A stretch of 64,000 nt of DNA from JADJLQ01 sp044227925 (GCA_044227925.1 JBGAVW010000008.1:58855-122854), one strand, 5' to 3'; shown: positions 36,853 to 46,485, numbered from the stretch's first letter. Numbers and translations are program-made. Notes: generated by a model from the sequence alone, not told the origin.

Positions 36853-37710
36853 ATGAAAATTGAAAAAATTTTAAAGCCGATGAACGGATATGGAATGTTA
36901 ACCTTGTTTTTAGTATTATTTGCTGGTAGTATGACAGGGGTAATAGGCTACAATATCCATTGGTTGGCAGCTGTGGCTATAGTATCTGCAGCATTTATTT
37001 TGCCTGGATTGGTACTGGTAAATCCGAATGAATCAAAAGCCTTATTGCTATTTGGAGAATACAAAGGCACGGTGAAAGAAAACGGCTTTTTTTGGACTAA
37101 CCCATTTATGGTAAAAAAGAAAATTTCCTTGCGAGCTAAAAACTTTGATAGTGAAAGGATAAAAGTCAATGACAAGTTAGGCAACCCAATATTGATCAGT
37201 GGCATTGTGGTATGGCGAGTAAGTGATACTTTCAAGGCAGCTTTTGAAGTGACTGATTATGAGAGTTTTGTAAAAGTACAGTCAGAATCTGCTTTAAGGC
37301 AGTTAGCCGGAACCTATCCATATGATAATTTTAATGATAGTCATCACGAAATCACCCTCAGGTCTGCACACACAGAAGTAAATGAAGCTTTAGAAGAACA
37401 GTTGCGTGAGCGATTACAGATGGCCGGCCTGGAGGTAATAGAAGCCCGCATCGGATATCTGGCATATGCACCTGAGATAGCTTCTGCCATGTTACGAAGA
37501 CAACAGGCAGAAGCTGTAGTTGCTGCCAGAACAAAAATAGTAGAAGGTGCAGTGGGAATGGTGGATCTGGCATTGAAACATCTTTCTGCCAAAAACATCA
37601 TTGAGCTAGATGATGATAAAAAAGCAGCAATGGTAAGTAATCTCATGGTGGTATTGTGCAGTGATAAAGATGCAACCCCAATAGTCAATACAGGGACACT
37701 TCATCAATAA
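36853..37710 (+). CDS. SPFH/band 7-domain membrane protein
   Basis: A 285-residue member of the stomatin/prohibitin/flotillin superfamily, which organises membrane domains and often controls membrane proteases. Two hydrophobic helices (about residues 15-34 and 36-55) are followed by the SPFH core with ALLLFGEYKGTVKENGFFWT, LISGIVVWRVSDTFKAAFEV and SESALRQLAG, then a coiled-coil-like region EEQLRERLQMAGLEVIEARI and AMLRRQQAEAVVAAR. Its stop codon overlaps the start of the ribbon-helix-helix gene by one base. It has its own strong promoter. Confidence 0.92.
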   Translation: MKIEKILKPMNGYGMLTLFLVLFAGSMTGVIGYNIHWLAAVAIVSAAFILPGLVLVNPNESKALLLFGEYKGTVKENGFFWTNPFMVKKKISLRAKNFDSERIKVNDKLGNPILISGIVVWRVSDTFKAAFEVTDYESFVKVQSESALRQLAGTYPYDNFNDSHHEITLRSAHTEVNEALEEQLRERLQMAGLEVIEARIGYLAYAPEIASAMLRRQQAEAVVAARTKIVEGAVGMVDLALKHLSAKNIIELDDDKKAAMVSNLMVVLCSDKDATPIVNTGTLHQ

Positions 37711-37880
37711 TGGAGAAGAAGAAATTTGTACTTCGCATAGACGAACAGAGTATGAAAGCTTTGGAAAAATGGGCTGCAGATGAATTTCGGAGCCTTAATG
37801 GTCAGATCGAATACCTACTCACTGAAGCATTAAAGAAAGCCGGCAGACAACCAAAGAAAACAGAAGATAAAAACAAGTAA
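37710..37880 (+). CDS. Arc-type ribbon-helix-helix protein, 56 residues
   Basis: A short gene with an ATG overlapping the SPFH stop by one base. The 56-residue product begins MEKKKFVLRIDEQSMKALEK: a basic lead, a beta strand (KFVLRI) and two helices (to about residue 45, ending IEYLLTEALKKAG), the layout of Arc/MetJ-type DNA-binding dimers. The C-terminus is lysine-rich. Small Arc-like genes often follow SPFH genes in bacteria. Given the paired palindromes at the operon promoter I infer that it autoregulates the operon; that is untested. The next gene starts one base after its stop. Confidence 0.8.
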   Translation: MEKKKFVLRIDEQSMKALEKWAADEFRSLNGQIEYLLTEALKKAGRQPKKTEDKNK

Positions 37881-37881
37881 G

Positions 37882-38367
37882 ATGAAACCTGTTCCGATGA
37901 TTTTTCATTTTCGCGATGTCCTTTTACTGCCCGGCACTGTACTTGTGATTATTCCAATGGTGATCCATGAATACACTCCTCACATCATTCCGGGATATTG
38001 GTCCATAAGACTGTTGAGTATTGCAGTTTTTTTGGGCGGACTAGGGTTGTTTACCTGGACAAACTATCTGTTTAACTCTATCGCAGGAGGCACCCTCGCT
38101 CCCTGGAGTTCAAAACAAAAATTAGTAAGTCATGGTCCATATAAATACAATCGCAATCCAATGCTTACCGGTGTATTGTTCATGTTGATAGGTGAATGTT
38201 TATGGTTTAGATCCTCGCCTATCATGATATGGTGTGGAGTATTTTTTCTTATTTGTTCAGCCTTCCTCATTATATTAGAAGAACCTTTTTTGCACAAAAA
38301 ATTTGGTGAAGAATATCTAACGTATAAAAAGAAAGTCCCAAGATGGATACCTTTATTTTCTAAATAG
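37882..38367 (+). CDS. ICMT/PEMT-like membrane methyltransferase
   Basis: A 161-residue inner membrane protein with about four helices. The C-terminal motif HGPYKYNRNPMLTGVLFMLI and the ending EEPFLHKKFGEEYLTYKKKV are the hallmark of the isoprenylcysteine carboxyl methyltransferase/phospholipid methyltransferase family, which uses S-adenosylmethionine. Bacterial members may methylate lipids or isoprenoid compounds; the substrate is unknown. It is the third gene of the SPFH operon, one base after the RHH gene, and is convergent with the haloperoxidase gene three bases further. Confidence 0.87.
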   Translation: MKPVPMIFHFRDVLLLPGTVLVIIPMVIHEYTPHIIPGYWSIRLLSIAVFLGGLGLFTWTNYLFNSIAGGTLAPWSSKQKLVSHGPYKYNRNPMLTGVLFMLIGECLWFRSSPIMIWCGVFFLICSAFLIILEEPFLHKKFGEEYLTYKKKVPRWIPLFSK

Positions 38368-38370
38368 GTC

Positions 38371-39690
38371 TCACTTTCTAGTCTTTAATCTGGCAAGCAC
38401 ATGTTGCCCTACTTTCTTGCCCTGTTCAGCTCCCACCTTTATAGCCGGCATATAATGTATACCTCCATAAAATCTACTGATACAGGCTTCTTCTGCGGCT
38501 TGCCTTAAACTGGTGAATGACCTGGGAAATAAACCATATTCTACCTCCACACTGTCAGTGAAGGCAATGGTGTCACCCATTAGCTTTGATAAAATTTCGG
38601 CAGAGACGCTGGATACCACACTATGTCCACTGGTGTGTTCGGGAAATGGTGGTGTTTGTAATAAGGGTACCCAATCCGGGTTGATATTTTCATTTATGTA
38701 TGTTTCCGGTCTTACTAAATTAGATCGGTACTTTTCGTCCCAGCAAGAAATAAAACCATCATACAAACCAATAGATACCAAAGCATAGGCCTCAGCACAT
38801 TCATTAAACGATTTATTTAATTTCTTACAAATTGTTTGAGTGATACCTATCCAATGCCCGCCGGGAGATATTTTTTTGGTTGCAAACATTACATGACCCT
38901 GCTGGTGTACAATAAATGGATTGCAATCCCAGAATGAAGCAATGCTGATATGATTTGAGTCCTTTTTATCACCTTCTTCCATTACATCGGATGCTTCTTT
39001 GTAGAACTGACTTTTTTTATCAATAGAAAAAGGGGTTGGCGGAGCTGGCTTGAATTGTGCGGCACTGTCCAAAGTAAGTGGTCGCTGTTTATTCCAATGT
39101 GGTTCTACTGCATCCATATAAGCGGGAGGAGTCGGTTTCCATCTTTCCACTTCCTGTGTCACAGAAAATTTGGGAAAAGTACGCGATTGTTTATAATTAT
39201 CTGTACCAGTCCATTTGAGGATTGCTGCACTGATGCTATCTCCAAAGGCAAGGGATCTATTTAATACATCACCGGGTACCCCAATAGAATTATATTTTGC
39301 CATCAATTCAGCCTCATAGGCATTCATTTTGTCTTCAGAAAACAAAAGGGTTCGGCCAATATTGACCATCGCTTTTACACTTGCTATGGGATATGCATAC
39401 TCCTTGCCTTCCATAGGCTTGGGCAAAGCTGGTAATGCGTTGATTTGACCGCCCAGGGACTGAAATCCGGGATCCCCGGCTATAGCTGCCTCATACCCGG
39501 CTATGGCAACTCTACTGTAGATACGACTAGCTACCGGGGGTGAAAAAATATCGTACACCATGATATCCGTAATTTTCTTGATGGTCTCGTGGTAAAATGA
39601 AGCGTTATTCACTTCTGCAAGATAATTGGGGTTGGATTTTTTACAGGAGAGGAGGGATACAATCCCAATTAAAATTAATAGTCGGTACAT
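38371..39690 (-). CDS. Vanadium-dependent haloperoxidase/PAP2-family lipoprotein
   Basis: A 439-residue lipoprotein (LIGIVSLLSCKKS lipobox) of the vanadium-dependent haloperoxidase branch of the PAP2 superfamily. The active-site motifs are PEHTSGHSVVSSVSAEIL and ACISRFYGGIHYMPAIKVG, carrying the S-G-H and R-x5-H signatures. Enzymes with this fold are either halide peroxidases or acid phosphatases, and sequence alone does not decide. The wide insert of about 200 residues before the motifs is common in Bacteroidota members. A TACATTTG element on the minus strand at 39717-39724 could be its -7 box. Confidence 0.88.
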   Translation of the reverse strand: MYRLLILIGIVSLLSCKKSNPNYLAEVNNASFYHETIKKITDIMVYDIFSPPVASRIYSRVAIAGYEAAIAGDPGFQSLGGQINALPALPKPMEGKEYAYPIASVKAMVNIGRTLLFSEDKMNAYEAELMAKYNSIGVPGDVLNRSLAFGDSISAAILKWTGTDNYKQSRTFPKFSVTQEVERWKPTPPAYMDAVEPHWNKQRPLTLDSAAQFKPAPPTPFSIDKKSQFYKEASDVMEEGDKKDSNHISIASFWDCNPFIVHQQGHVMFATKKISPGGHWIGITQTICKKLNKSFNECAEAYALVSIGLYDGFISCWDEKYRSNLVRPETYINENINPDWVPLLQTPPFPEHTSGHSVVSSVSAEILSKLMGDTIAFTDSVEVEYGLFPRSFTSLRQAAEEACISRFYGGIHYMPAIKVGAEQGKKVGQHVLARLKTRK

Positions 39691-39998
39691 TTTAACTAAG
39701 TGACAATTTTAGGACGCAAATGTACCATTTTGAAAGGGATGAGGGGATGATATTAATCACAAATTCTACCGTCACATCCGAAATGGTTAGAATATAACTT
39801 AACTTATGCCTCTTTGGAGCTGGTATTGATAGCCTTCAAAATTATACGGCAAGTATTTTCACCAAATCCATTAGACCTATTAAAAAAGCATGTCCATAAT
39901 GCACACAATTTTAAGGAAATCAATAGTATAAAAATGTAAACTGGAGCGAGCCTGACAGAAAATATTGCACATTCATTCTGAATTTTGGTACAACAGGC
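39691..39998. other. Intergenic stretch of 308 bases
   Basis: The region separates two minus-strand genes. It holds a candidate -7 element for the haloperoxidase gene at 39717-39724 and a plus-strand open frame of 60 codons at 39757-39939 that has no ATG start and no recognisable motif. No RNA gene, repeat or strong hairpin is apparent. Confidence 0.5.
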
Positions 39999-40829
39999 CT
40001 ACCATTTTAATTTTTTGTAAAAATTAATATCATATTCAAGACTGTCATACGCATCTTTTCCATACTCTTCCTGCTCAATGAAAAAGTATTTCATGCCTGA
40101 TCTTTTGTACGAGTGAAGCATACCCAGGATATCCAGTTGTCCTTTGCCAAACTCAGTGCTTTGCTTCTCTGCCAAATTCATATCCTTTAAATGCCAAAGC
40201 GGAAATCGACCGGGATAGTTATTAAAATAATCTTCCGGCTTTTTGCCGGCCACGATAACCCAGCCTAAATCCAGCTCCATATTCACCAATTTTGGATCGG
40301 TATTTTTTAAAAGGATATCGTATAATATTTGCCCATCTGCTGTTTCAAATTCATACTCGTGATTGTGATACCCAAATTTTAATCCCCTGCTCACACACTG
40401 CTCGCCACATTTATTAAAAGTTTCAGCCACCTCGCGATAGTTACTGACTGTTTGACCACTGGTAGGCATAGAAGAGCAAATCACATACTCTTGGCCAGAT
40501 TCAGCCACCAGATCCAATGTCTTGAGCCAATCTTTATCAACATGCACATGCCCGCTACGCAGCGTCATGCCCAAATCGTTACAAGTCTGAGCCATTTCCT
40601 TAGGTTTTAAACCGGAAAATAATCCTTTATTACTCCTGTATGACTCTATTTGATTATAACCCATTTTCGCAAGACGGGCCAATGTGCCTTTTGGATCCTG
40701 ATTCATTTCTACCCGTACCGAGTATAATTGCACTCCTATATTTTTTCTTCGCTTTGGAATTTCGGAGTACATTACTGGAATTGCCATGGCCCCTAAAGAT
40801 ACCTGCCTAATAAAATCCCTTCTTCTCAT
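39999..40829 (-). CDS. Sugar phosphate isomerase/epimerase (AP endonuclease 2 fold)
   Basis: A 276-residue TIM-barrel enzyme of the xylose isomerase-like family. It begins MRRRDFIRQVSLGAMAIPVM, a twin-arginine signal, so it is probably exported. Metal-ligand segments are GYHNHEYEFE, NMELDLGWVIVAGK, PLWHLKDM and FFIEQEEYG. Such proteins often belong to sugar catabolic clusters and act on sugars or keto-sugars of unknown identity. It is divergent from the putative glycosidase gene with 95 bases between, and a sugar-related link is possible. Confidence 0.88.
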   Translation of the reverse strand: MRRRDFIRQVSLGAMAIPVMYSEIPKRRKNIGVQLYSVRVEMNQDPKGTLARLAKMGYNQIESYRSNKGLFSGLKPKEMAQTCNDLGMTLRSGHVHVDKDWLKTLDLVAESGQEYVICSSMPTSGQTVSNYREVAETFNKCGEQCVSRGLKFGYHNHEYEFETADGQILYDILLKNTDPKLVNMELDLGWVIVAGKKPEDYFNNYPGRFPLWHLKDMNLAEKQSTEFGKGQLDILGMLHSYKRSGMKYFFIEQEEYGKDAYDSLEYDINFYKKLKW

Positions 40830-40924
40830 TAAAATTTGATTTTAGAATGAATAAATGTAAGGATAGATTCATTGTCTATACTACACTATTTGGCATTAAT
40901 TTTATTTTTTAAAATCATATTTAG

Positions 40925-43009
40925 ATGAAATGCAAGCCAAAATTCCTGTTCGGTTTATTCCTGATTTGTTTTTATTCACTTCCAGCACAATATTGGTGGC
41001 AACAAAATAATCTCCGGGTAATGCAGGTAAACCTACCCGCTTACGAAGCCTCCACAATTGACCCTGATTCTTTAATTTCAGATTTAAGAAAATTTTCCGC
41101 AAATACCTTAATTATCAATGCCGGCGGAATCATGGCTTTTTACCCTACACGCTTGCCTTATCACTACATCAACCCATATATGAAAGAAAAAATGCTCGAA
41201 CAAGTTATAAAAAAATGTCATGAACAAAAGATAAAAGTAATTACGCGATTTGATTTCAGCAGAATAGATAAAAGTATATTTGATTTACATCCAGACTGGG
41301 CTTATATGGATAGTAACGGCGACCGAATGATAAATTCAGATAAGTATGTTACTTGCATCAATGGCCCTTATGTACAGGAAAAGGCGTTTGAAATCATTGC
41401 AGAAGTATTGGATCACTATCCGGTGGATGGAATTTTTCTCAATATGCCAGGCTATCAGACCAATAATAGCTACATAGGTAAATATCATGGCATTGATCAA
41501 AATGATCATGATCGAAAAAGATTCTATGATTGGAGCTTAGGACTCCCTTTGCCTAAAAAAGAAGATAATACAGATCCTGTGTTTAGGAAATACGTGGAAT
41601 TTAAAAAATACACTACCACTGCATGGCAAAAAAAACTCTACGACCTGGTTAAATCTAAGAACAAAAATATCGCCATATGTACCTATGCTGCAGAATATGT
41701 AGATATCATCCGGCATGAATCCCAAACGAATAGTCTGCCTTATTTCATTTACAATGCTTCAGATAATGTAAGTACCATTTTAAGTTCTTATCCACATCAT
41801 ATGGTGAGTAATGCCAGCATACAACAAATTTCGTTTCGAAGCAGATACAATGCTGTAGAGCCGGAGGAAACAGAAATAAGATTGTGGGAAAATATTGCGA
41901 ATGGCTCGGGTCTGGATATGAGTATGATGGGAGACTTCAGAAATTACGAAGACGAACGAAGCTTTGAAGTCTGGAGAAAGATATATGCTCATCATAAGAA
42001 GTTCGAAAAATATTATGGCAGGTACAGATCTATAGCAAAAGTAGCGCTTATCGCACCCGGTTGGTGGACCCGAAATCAAGAATTCAGAGGAATATTCCAA
42101 ATGCTCAAAGAAGCACATATTCCATTTGATGTAATAGAGGACAGTCAAATCGGGGCTTTAGATTCATCATTGCTGAAATATGATCTTTTTATTTTTCCTG
42201 ATGTAATTGAAGTAGACAACGCTACTTTACAAACAATTCAACTTTTAAAAAACAAGGGCAAGAAGATAATAGCCACGAATAAATCATTTTCAGGGCACCC
42301 GGATATATTATCTAATGTATTTGGTGTAAAACATAAAAAATCTATTGATGAATGCGATGGACATTATCTTTCTATTACAGAGCATAAAATATTTTCCACA
42401 TTAAAAGGTCAATCCATGATTCACCTCAAATTCAATATGGCCGAATATGATATGAGTGATACGGATGAAAAAATAGCGCCTATTCTATCCAGTGGCATTC
42501 CTGGCCCTCCTGAGATGATTGGCGGACATGAACCCTTAGGAAGTTATGGAATAGGCATTAAACGATATGGCCAGGCTGCATTTGCATTTGTGCCCTTAAA
42601 CCTTGGCCGCCATTATTTTATACATGGATATGAAAACCACAAGAATATTATCCTGGATTTGATAAACTACTTATCTGAAAGTAGTTCCGACCAGGTAATT
42701 ACTAACTCGCATCCGAGGGTAGAAATCATAGTTCAAGAATTTATGTATAATACAGATAAAACATTTACTCAACCTTTCAAAAGAAATGGGCTCATTCTGC
42801 ATGCAATCAATTTGACAGGATTTAGTGGCAATACCTATTTTAAACCAATACCTGTAAAGACCAACACTTTTTCAGTAAAAACAGATTTTAAACCAAACTC
42901 AGTAAAGACTATGAAAGAAAACAAACTAATTCCATTTAAGTATCGCGCCGGGATGGTTCAATTTAATGTAAATGAAATCAAAGAATACGAAGCGATTTTG
43001 ATAGAATAA
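40925..43009 (+). CDS. Putative secreted glycoside hydrolase (GHL6-like)
   Basis: A 694-residue secreted protein with a signal peptide ending near PAQ (residue 21). The first 330 residues look like a TIM barrel related to the hypothetical glycosyl hydrolase 6 and beta-galactosidase-type families: LRKFSANTLIINAGGIMAFY, IKVITRFDFSRIDKSIFDLH, HPDWAYMDSNGDRM and YPVDGIFLNMPGYQTN. A second domain (about 370-560) resembles a class I glutamine amidotransferase-like trimerisation domain. The C-terminal strand region has short FKPxxVKT repeats near residue 640. The substrate is unknown. Confidence 0.75.
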   Translation: MKCKPKFLFGLFLICFYSLPAQYWWQQNNLRVMQVNLPAYEASTIDPDSLISDLRKFSANTLIINAGGIMAFYPTRLPYHYINPYMKEKMLEQVIKKCHEQKIKVITRFDFSRIDKSIFDLHPDWAYMDSNGDRMINSDKYVTCINGPYVQEKAFEIIAEVLDHYPVDGIFLNMPGYQTNNSYIGKYHGIDQNDHDRKRFYDWSLGLPLPKKEDNTDPVFRKYVEFKKYTTTAWQKKLYDLVKSKNKNIAICTYAAEYVDIIRHESQTNSLPYFIYNASDNVSTILSSYPHHMVSNASIQQISFRSRYNAVEPEETEIRLWENIANGSGLDMSMMGDFRNYEDERSFEVWRKIYAHHKKFEKYYGRYRSIAKVALIAPGWWTRNQEFRGIFQMLKEAHIPFDVIEDSQIGALDSSLLKYDLFIFPDVIEVDNATLQTIQLLKNKGKKIIATNKSFSGHPDILSNVFGVKHKKSIDECDGHYLSITEHKIFSTLKGQSMIHLKFNMAEYDMSDTDEKIAPILSSGIPGPPEMIGGHEPLGSYGIGIKRYGQAAFAFVPLNLGRHYFIHGYENHKNIILDLINYLSESSSDQVITNSHPRVEIIVQEFMYNTDKTFTQPFKRNGLILHAINLTGFSGNTYFKPIPVKTNTFSVKTDFKPNSVKTMKENKLIPFKYRAGMVQFNVNEIKEYEAILIE

Positions 43010-43010
43010 A

Positions 43011-43024
43011 AAACCATTTGGTTT
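43011..43024. terminator. Weak stem-loop between convergent genes
   Basis: AAACC and GGTTT pair around a four-base loop directly after the glycosidase stop, ahead of the convergent S41 protease gene. The stem is short and AT-rich, so this is only a possible terminator. Confidence 0.2.
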
Positions 43025-43071
43025 AAATACCACCAATTTGATTTAAAAAATTGCTTTCATATTAACATGTA

Positions 43072-46000
43072 TTAATTCTTACGTAATCCCTTCGCAGTAC
43101 GGTCGTCGGGTTTAGGAGCCGGAGTCATTTTAAATGGTTTAGATTGTACCAGTTTCATGACTTCCTCCACAACCCTTTCAATTTGAGGATCCCTGCCTTT
43201 GACCAAAATATTGGGATCATCCAACACTTTGATATCAGGTGCAACACCCTCCCCTTCCCAAAACCAATGTCCTGCATTATCGTACAACCTTGCATCAGGC
43301 ACAGTAATACTTCCCCCATCGATCAATTGATGCCCAGTTGCCGGACCCACCAATATTCCAAGTGTACGCTCACCCACTATTGGACCGGTTTTTAATACCT
43401 TAAAAGCCCAGGGCAAGCCATCGCCTCCAGAACCTGCCCAACCATTAATCAGCATTCCCTTTGGACCAGGATTTACCTGGGCAGGCTGGGTCTGGTCTTT
43501 ACCATGTCTCCAATGCAAATTATATACTACAGGTTTAGTAAGCAGTTCCAGGAAACGATCTGCTAGTTGACCTCCACCATTAAAGCGCTCATCAATGATA
43601 AATCCTTTTTTGTCAAGCTGCCCATAATACATTTTTACAAGTTCCATCTGCCCCTGACCGGAAGTATTAGACATGTATACATACCCAAGCTGGCCATCGG
43701 ATAATTTGTCCACCATTTTTCTGTTTTGTTCCAACCATTCAAGGTATCTTAAATTAGCTTCTTCATTTTGGGTAAGGCATTTAATAATTACTTGTTTTGC
43801 ATCTTCAGGCTTTCCTGATCTGCTGATCATGAGCGATGCCGTCATTCCTGACAAACCCTCAAATGAAGCATATGGATCTTTATCTATTTCAAGTGATTGA
43901 CCATTTACTGATAATATATAATCTCCTGTCTTGACATCCACTCCCGGTCTGTCAAAAGGAGATCTTACTTCTGTATCCCAGGTCGCCGGATAAACGATTC
44001 TTTTTATTCTATATTTATTATTTACTGCTTCCCAGTCGATGCCTAAAAAACCGGTTATGCGCTGAGGGACATTTTCAAGATCACCTCCGTTTGAATATGT
44101 ATGGCCCGCAGACAGCTCCGATACCAAATGTGATTGAATGGTCAATACATCCCATCGGGTCCTGGCGTCTTGGATTAATGCACCGTACCTGTTTTTCATT
44201 TCATTCCAATCTACTTTGTGCATAGCCGGATCATAGAAAAAATCCCTGTGCCTTCGCCAGGTATCGTAAAATATTTGTTTCCATTCTTCTTTAGCTATCC
44301 AATTCATTTGCAGACCGGCAGTCGGTATGGGTTTCTCCATTTTCTGAGCAGGCTCAGGTTTGATAATTCCGTACGTGCCTTTGCTTCCAACCAAAATTGA
44401 TTTTCTATCTGCTGTGAGCACTACGCGATTTATATCTGCTATGATGAGTTTATCTTCGCGCTTTACCAGATCATACACATTTAATGAATTGGAATTTTCA
44501 CCTGATCCTGCATTAGGAATTCTCAAATAGACCAATTTTCCATCGAATGAAGCGAGGCCTCCGATATTGCCTGCTTTGATTGGCAATACGGTAATCCGGG
44601 ATTCAATATTTTCAAAATCAATTTTGACTGCTAATTTGCCAGTGTCTTTAGAAGTTTTTTTCTCATCGAAGGCATCATTTTTTGCAGATAATAATGAAGG
44701 AATATCTTTGCTGAGACTTAAAGCTACCACCTGAGTCGAATTAGGATATACCCAGGTACCATCATTCATATCTGAATATATTGGTGACATTTCTCTATTG
44801 GTGGTATAAAACAAATACTTGCCATCCGTACTAAATTCAGGTGTATCATCATTAAAATAACCACTGGTAATCTGCTGTTTGGTTTTTCCCTCGGTGTCGT
44901 ACACCATAATACAAAAGTGATTATTTGCTTTCGCTTTAGTATATGCCAACCATTTTGAATCCGGTGACCAGGCCAATGTATAATTAAATTTAGCACCATG
45001 AGGAACATTATTTACCGTATGATCAACTGCAGTAATGGAGCCGCCAGAATCCACTATATTGATTGTATTTTGCTCATCTATAAATGCCAATTTTTTCGAG
45101 TCAGGAGACCATGACAAGTTATACCCAAATCCCTTACCTCTGTTGGTAAGTTTACGTGCATTAGTGGTCTGATCGGGAGATTGAAGGTATATTTCATATT
45201 CACCAGATCTGTCAGACCAATAAGCAATATGCTTACCATTTGGAGACCAGGAGGGATTACGATCAAAACTACCACTGCTGTTAGTAAGATTGATGGTAAA
45301 TCCTTCTGTAACCGGCACATTATATAATTCACCTCTGGCTTCAAAAACAATTCGTTTGCCCTCAGGCGAAGCAGTCATATTGGCAATAGATCGCGATACA
45401 TCCTTGGTCTGTGGTAATTCAAGGGAAAGATCACTCAAAATAGTGACCTCCACTTCTTTATATTTTTCAGATCTTAAATCCATGATGTACAATGTACCAC
45501 CGGCTTCAAATACAAGATCTTTTGGACCTGCCGACATATACATAATATCAAAATCTTTAAACTTGGTGAGCTGTTCTGTTTTCTTATTTTTTGTATTGAA
45601 AGACCACACATTCAAACGCATATTTTCATCTCTGTCAGAGATAAAATAAATTTGATCGCCCGACCAGGAGGGCTTCCCGTCTATAGCTTCTGTATTACTG
45701 ATATTTTCAGCCGAATTGTTTTTCAAATCAAAAATGTACACATCTGAAGACAGTCCGCCGCGATATCTTTTAAACGGGTAGTTTTCAGAAATCTTGGTTA
45801 CGTAAGCTAGCTTATTTCCGTCATCTGAGTACGTAGCCAATTCGCCATAGGGGACATTGAGCTTGGTAGCCAGCCCTCCGCTTTTGGAGACAGTAAAAAA
45901 TTGCATTGATGAACGTTGGCCCAATTCCCGGCGCGAAGCAAACAGGATATGATTTCCATCAGGATGCCAGTCAAGCATACGATCTGCATGGGATTGATAG

Positions 46001-46302
46001 GTGACTCGGGTAGGAACACCTCCACTTATTGAAATTACATATATATCCTGATTACCATTGTAGCTGGCAGTATATCCAATACTTTTTCCATCGGGTGAAA
46101 ATTTGGGCCACGATTCTTCACCAGGTGAATGCGTAATCTGAACCGCCTGGCCGCCATGTTTGGCTACCAACCATATATCGCCTCCATATACAAATGTGAT
46201 ATGAGACTCTGATACATCCAGGTACCTCATAAGCTTAGCATTGATTTGTGCCTGACTTTTTGCAATAATGAATACAAAAATCAGAAGGCTCATTTTTTTC
46301 AT
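43072..46302 (-). CDS. Secreted tricorn-like S41 protease
   Basis: A 1,076-residue exported protease with a signal peptide (to AKSQA, about residue 18), an N-terminal beta-propeller made of WD40-like repeats (for example WPKFSPDGKSIGYTASYNGN, PSWSPNGKHIAYWSDRSGEY, LSWSPDSKKLAFIDEQ), a second propeller, a PDZ domain (GVDVKTGDYILSVNGQSL) and a C-terminal S41 peptidase domain. The serine nucleophile is likely in NGWAGSGGDGLPW, after DERFNGGGQLADRFLELL. Tricorn-type proteases cut peptides into short pieces; this one is predicted to act in the periplasm. It neighbours a DPP IV-type peptidase on the same strand. Confidence 0.93.
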   Translation of the reverse strand: MKKMSLLIFVFIIAKSQAQINAKLMRYLDVSESHITFVYGGDIWLVAKHGGQAVQITHSPGEESWPKFSPDGKSIGYTASYNGNQDIYVISISGGVPTRVTYQSHADRMLDWHPDGNHILFASRRELGQRSSMQFFTVSKSGGLATKLNVPYGELATYSDDGNKLAYVTKISENYPFKRYRGGLSSDVYIFDLKNNSAENISNTEAIDGKPSWSGDQIYFISDRDENMRLNVWSFNTKNKKTEQLTKFKDFDIMYMSAGPKDLVFEAGGTLYIMDLRSEKYKEVEVTILSDLSLELPQTKDVSRSIANMTASPEGKRIVFEARGELYNVPVTEGFTINLTNSSGSFDRNPSWSPNGKHIAYWSDRSGEYEIYLQSPDQTTNARKLTNRGKGFGYNLSWSPDSKKLAFIDEQNTINIVDSGGSITAVDHTVNNVPHGAKFNYTLAWSPDSKWLAYTKAKANNHFCIMVYDTEGKTKQQITSGYFNDDTPEFSTDGKYLFYTTNREMSPIYSDMNDGTWVYPNSTQVVALSLSKDIPSLLSAKNDAFDEKKTSKDTGKLAVKIDFENIESRITVLPIKAGNIGGLASFDGKLVYLRIPNAGSGENSNSLNVYDLVKREDKLIIADINRVVLTADRKSILVGSKGTYGIIKPEPAQKMEKPIPTAGLQMNWIAKEEWKQIFYDTWRRHRDFFYDPAMHKVDWNEMKNRYGALIQDARTRWDVLTIQSHLVSELSAGHTYSNGGDLENVPQRITGFLGIDWEAVNNKYRIKRIVYPATWDTEVRSPFDRPGVDVKTGDYILSVNGQSLEIDKDPYASFEGLSGMTASLMISRSGKPEDAKQVIIKCLTQNEEANLRYLEWLEQNRKMVDKLSDGQLGYVYMSNTSGQGQMELVKMYYGQLDKKGFIIDERFNGGGQLADRFLELLTKPVVYNLHWRHGKDQTQPAQVNPGPKGMLINGWAGSGGDGLPWAFKVLKTGPIVGERTLGILVGPATGHQLIDGGSITVPDARLYDNAGHWFWEGEGVAPDIKVLDDPNILVKGRDPQIERVVEEVMKLVQSKPFKMTPAPKPDDRTAKGLRKN

Positions 46303-46485
46303 AAAAGGGAATTTTGAGAGTTAAATATAGAATTACAATCCAGTATTAATTAATCAAACGTGGGGGATTTCGACCAATCTTCAATTTTGCCAGTCTAATG
46401 CAGATAGGAATAATTTATCAACCGGTAATTTAGTATGAATTTCTTCGTTTGTCTTGCATACTTATGCATTTAAAATCGAATAAAT

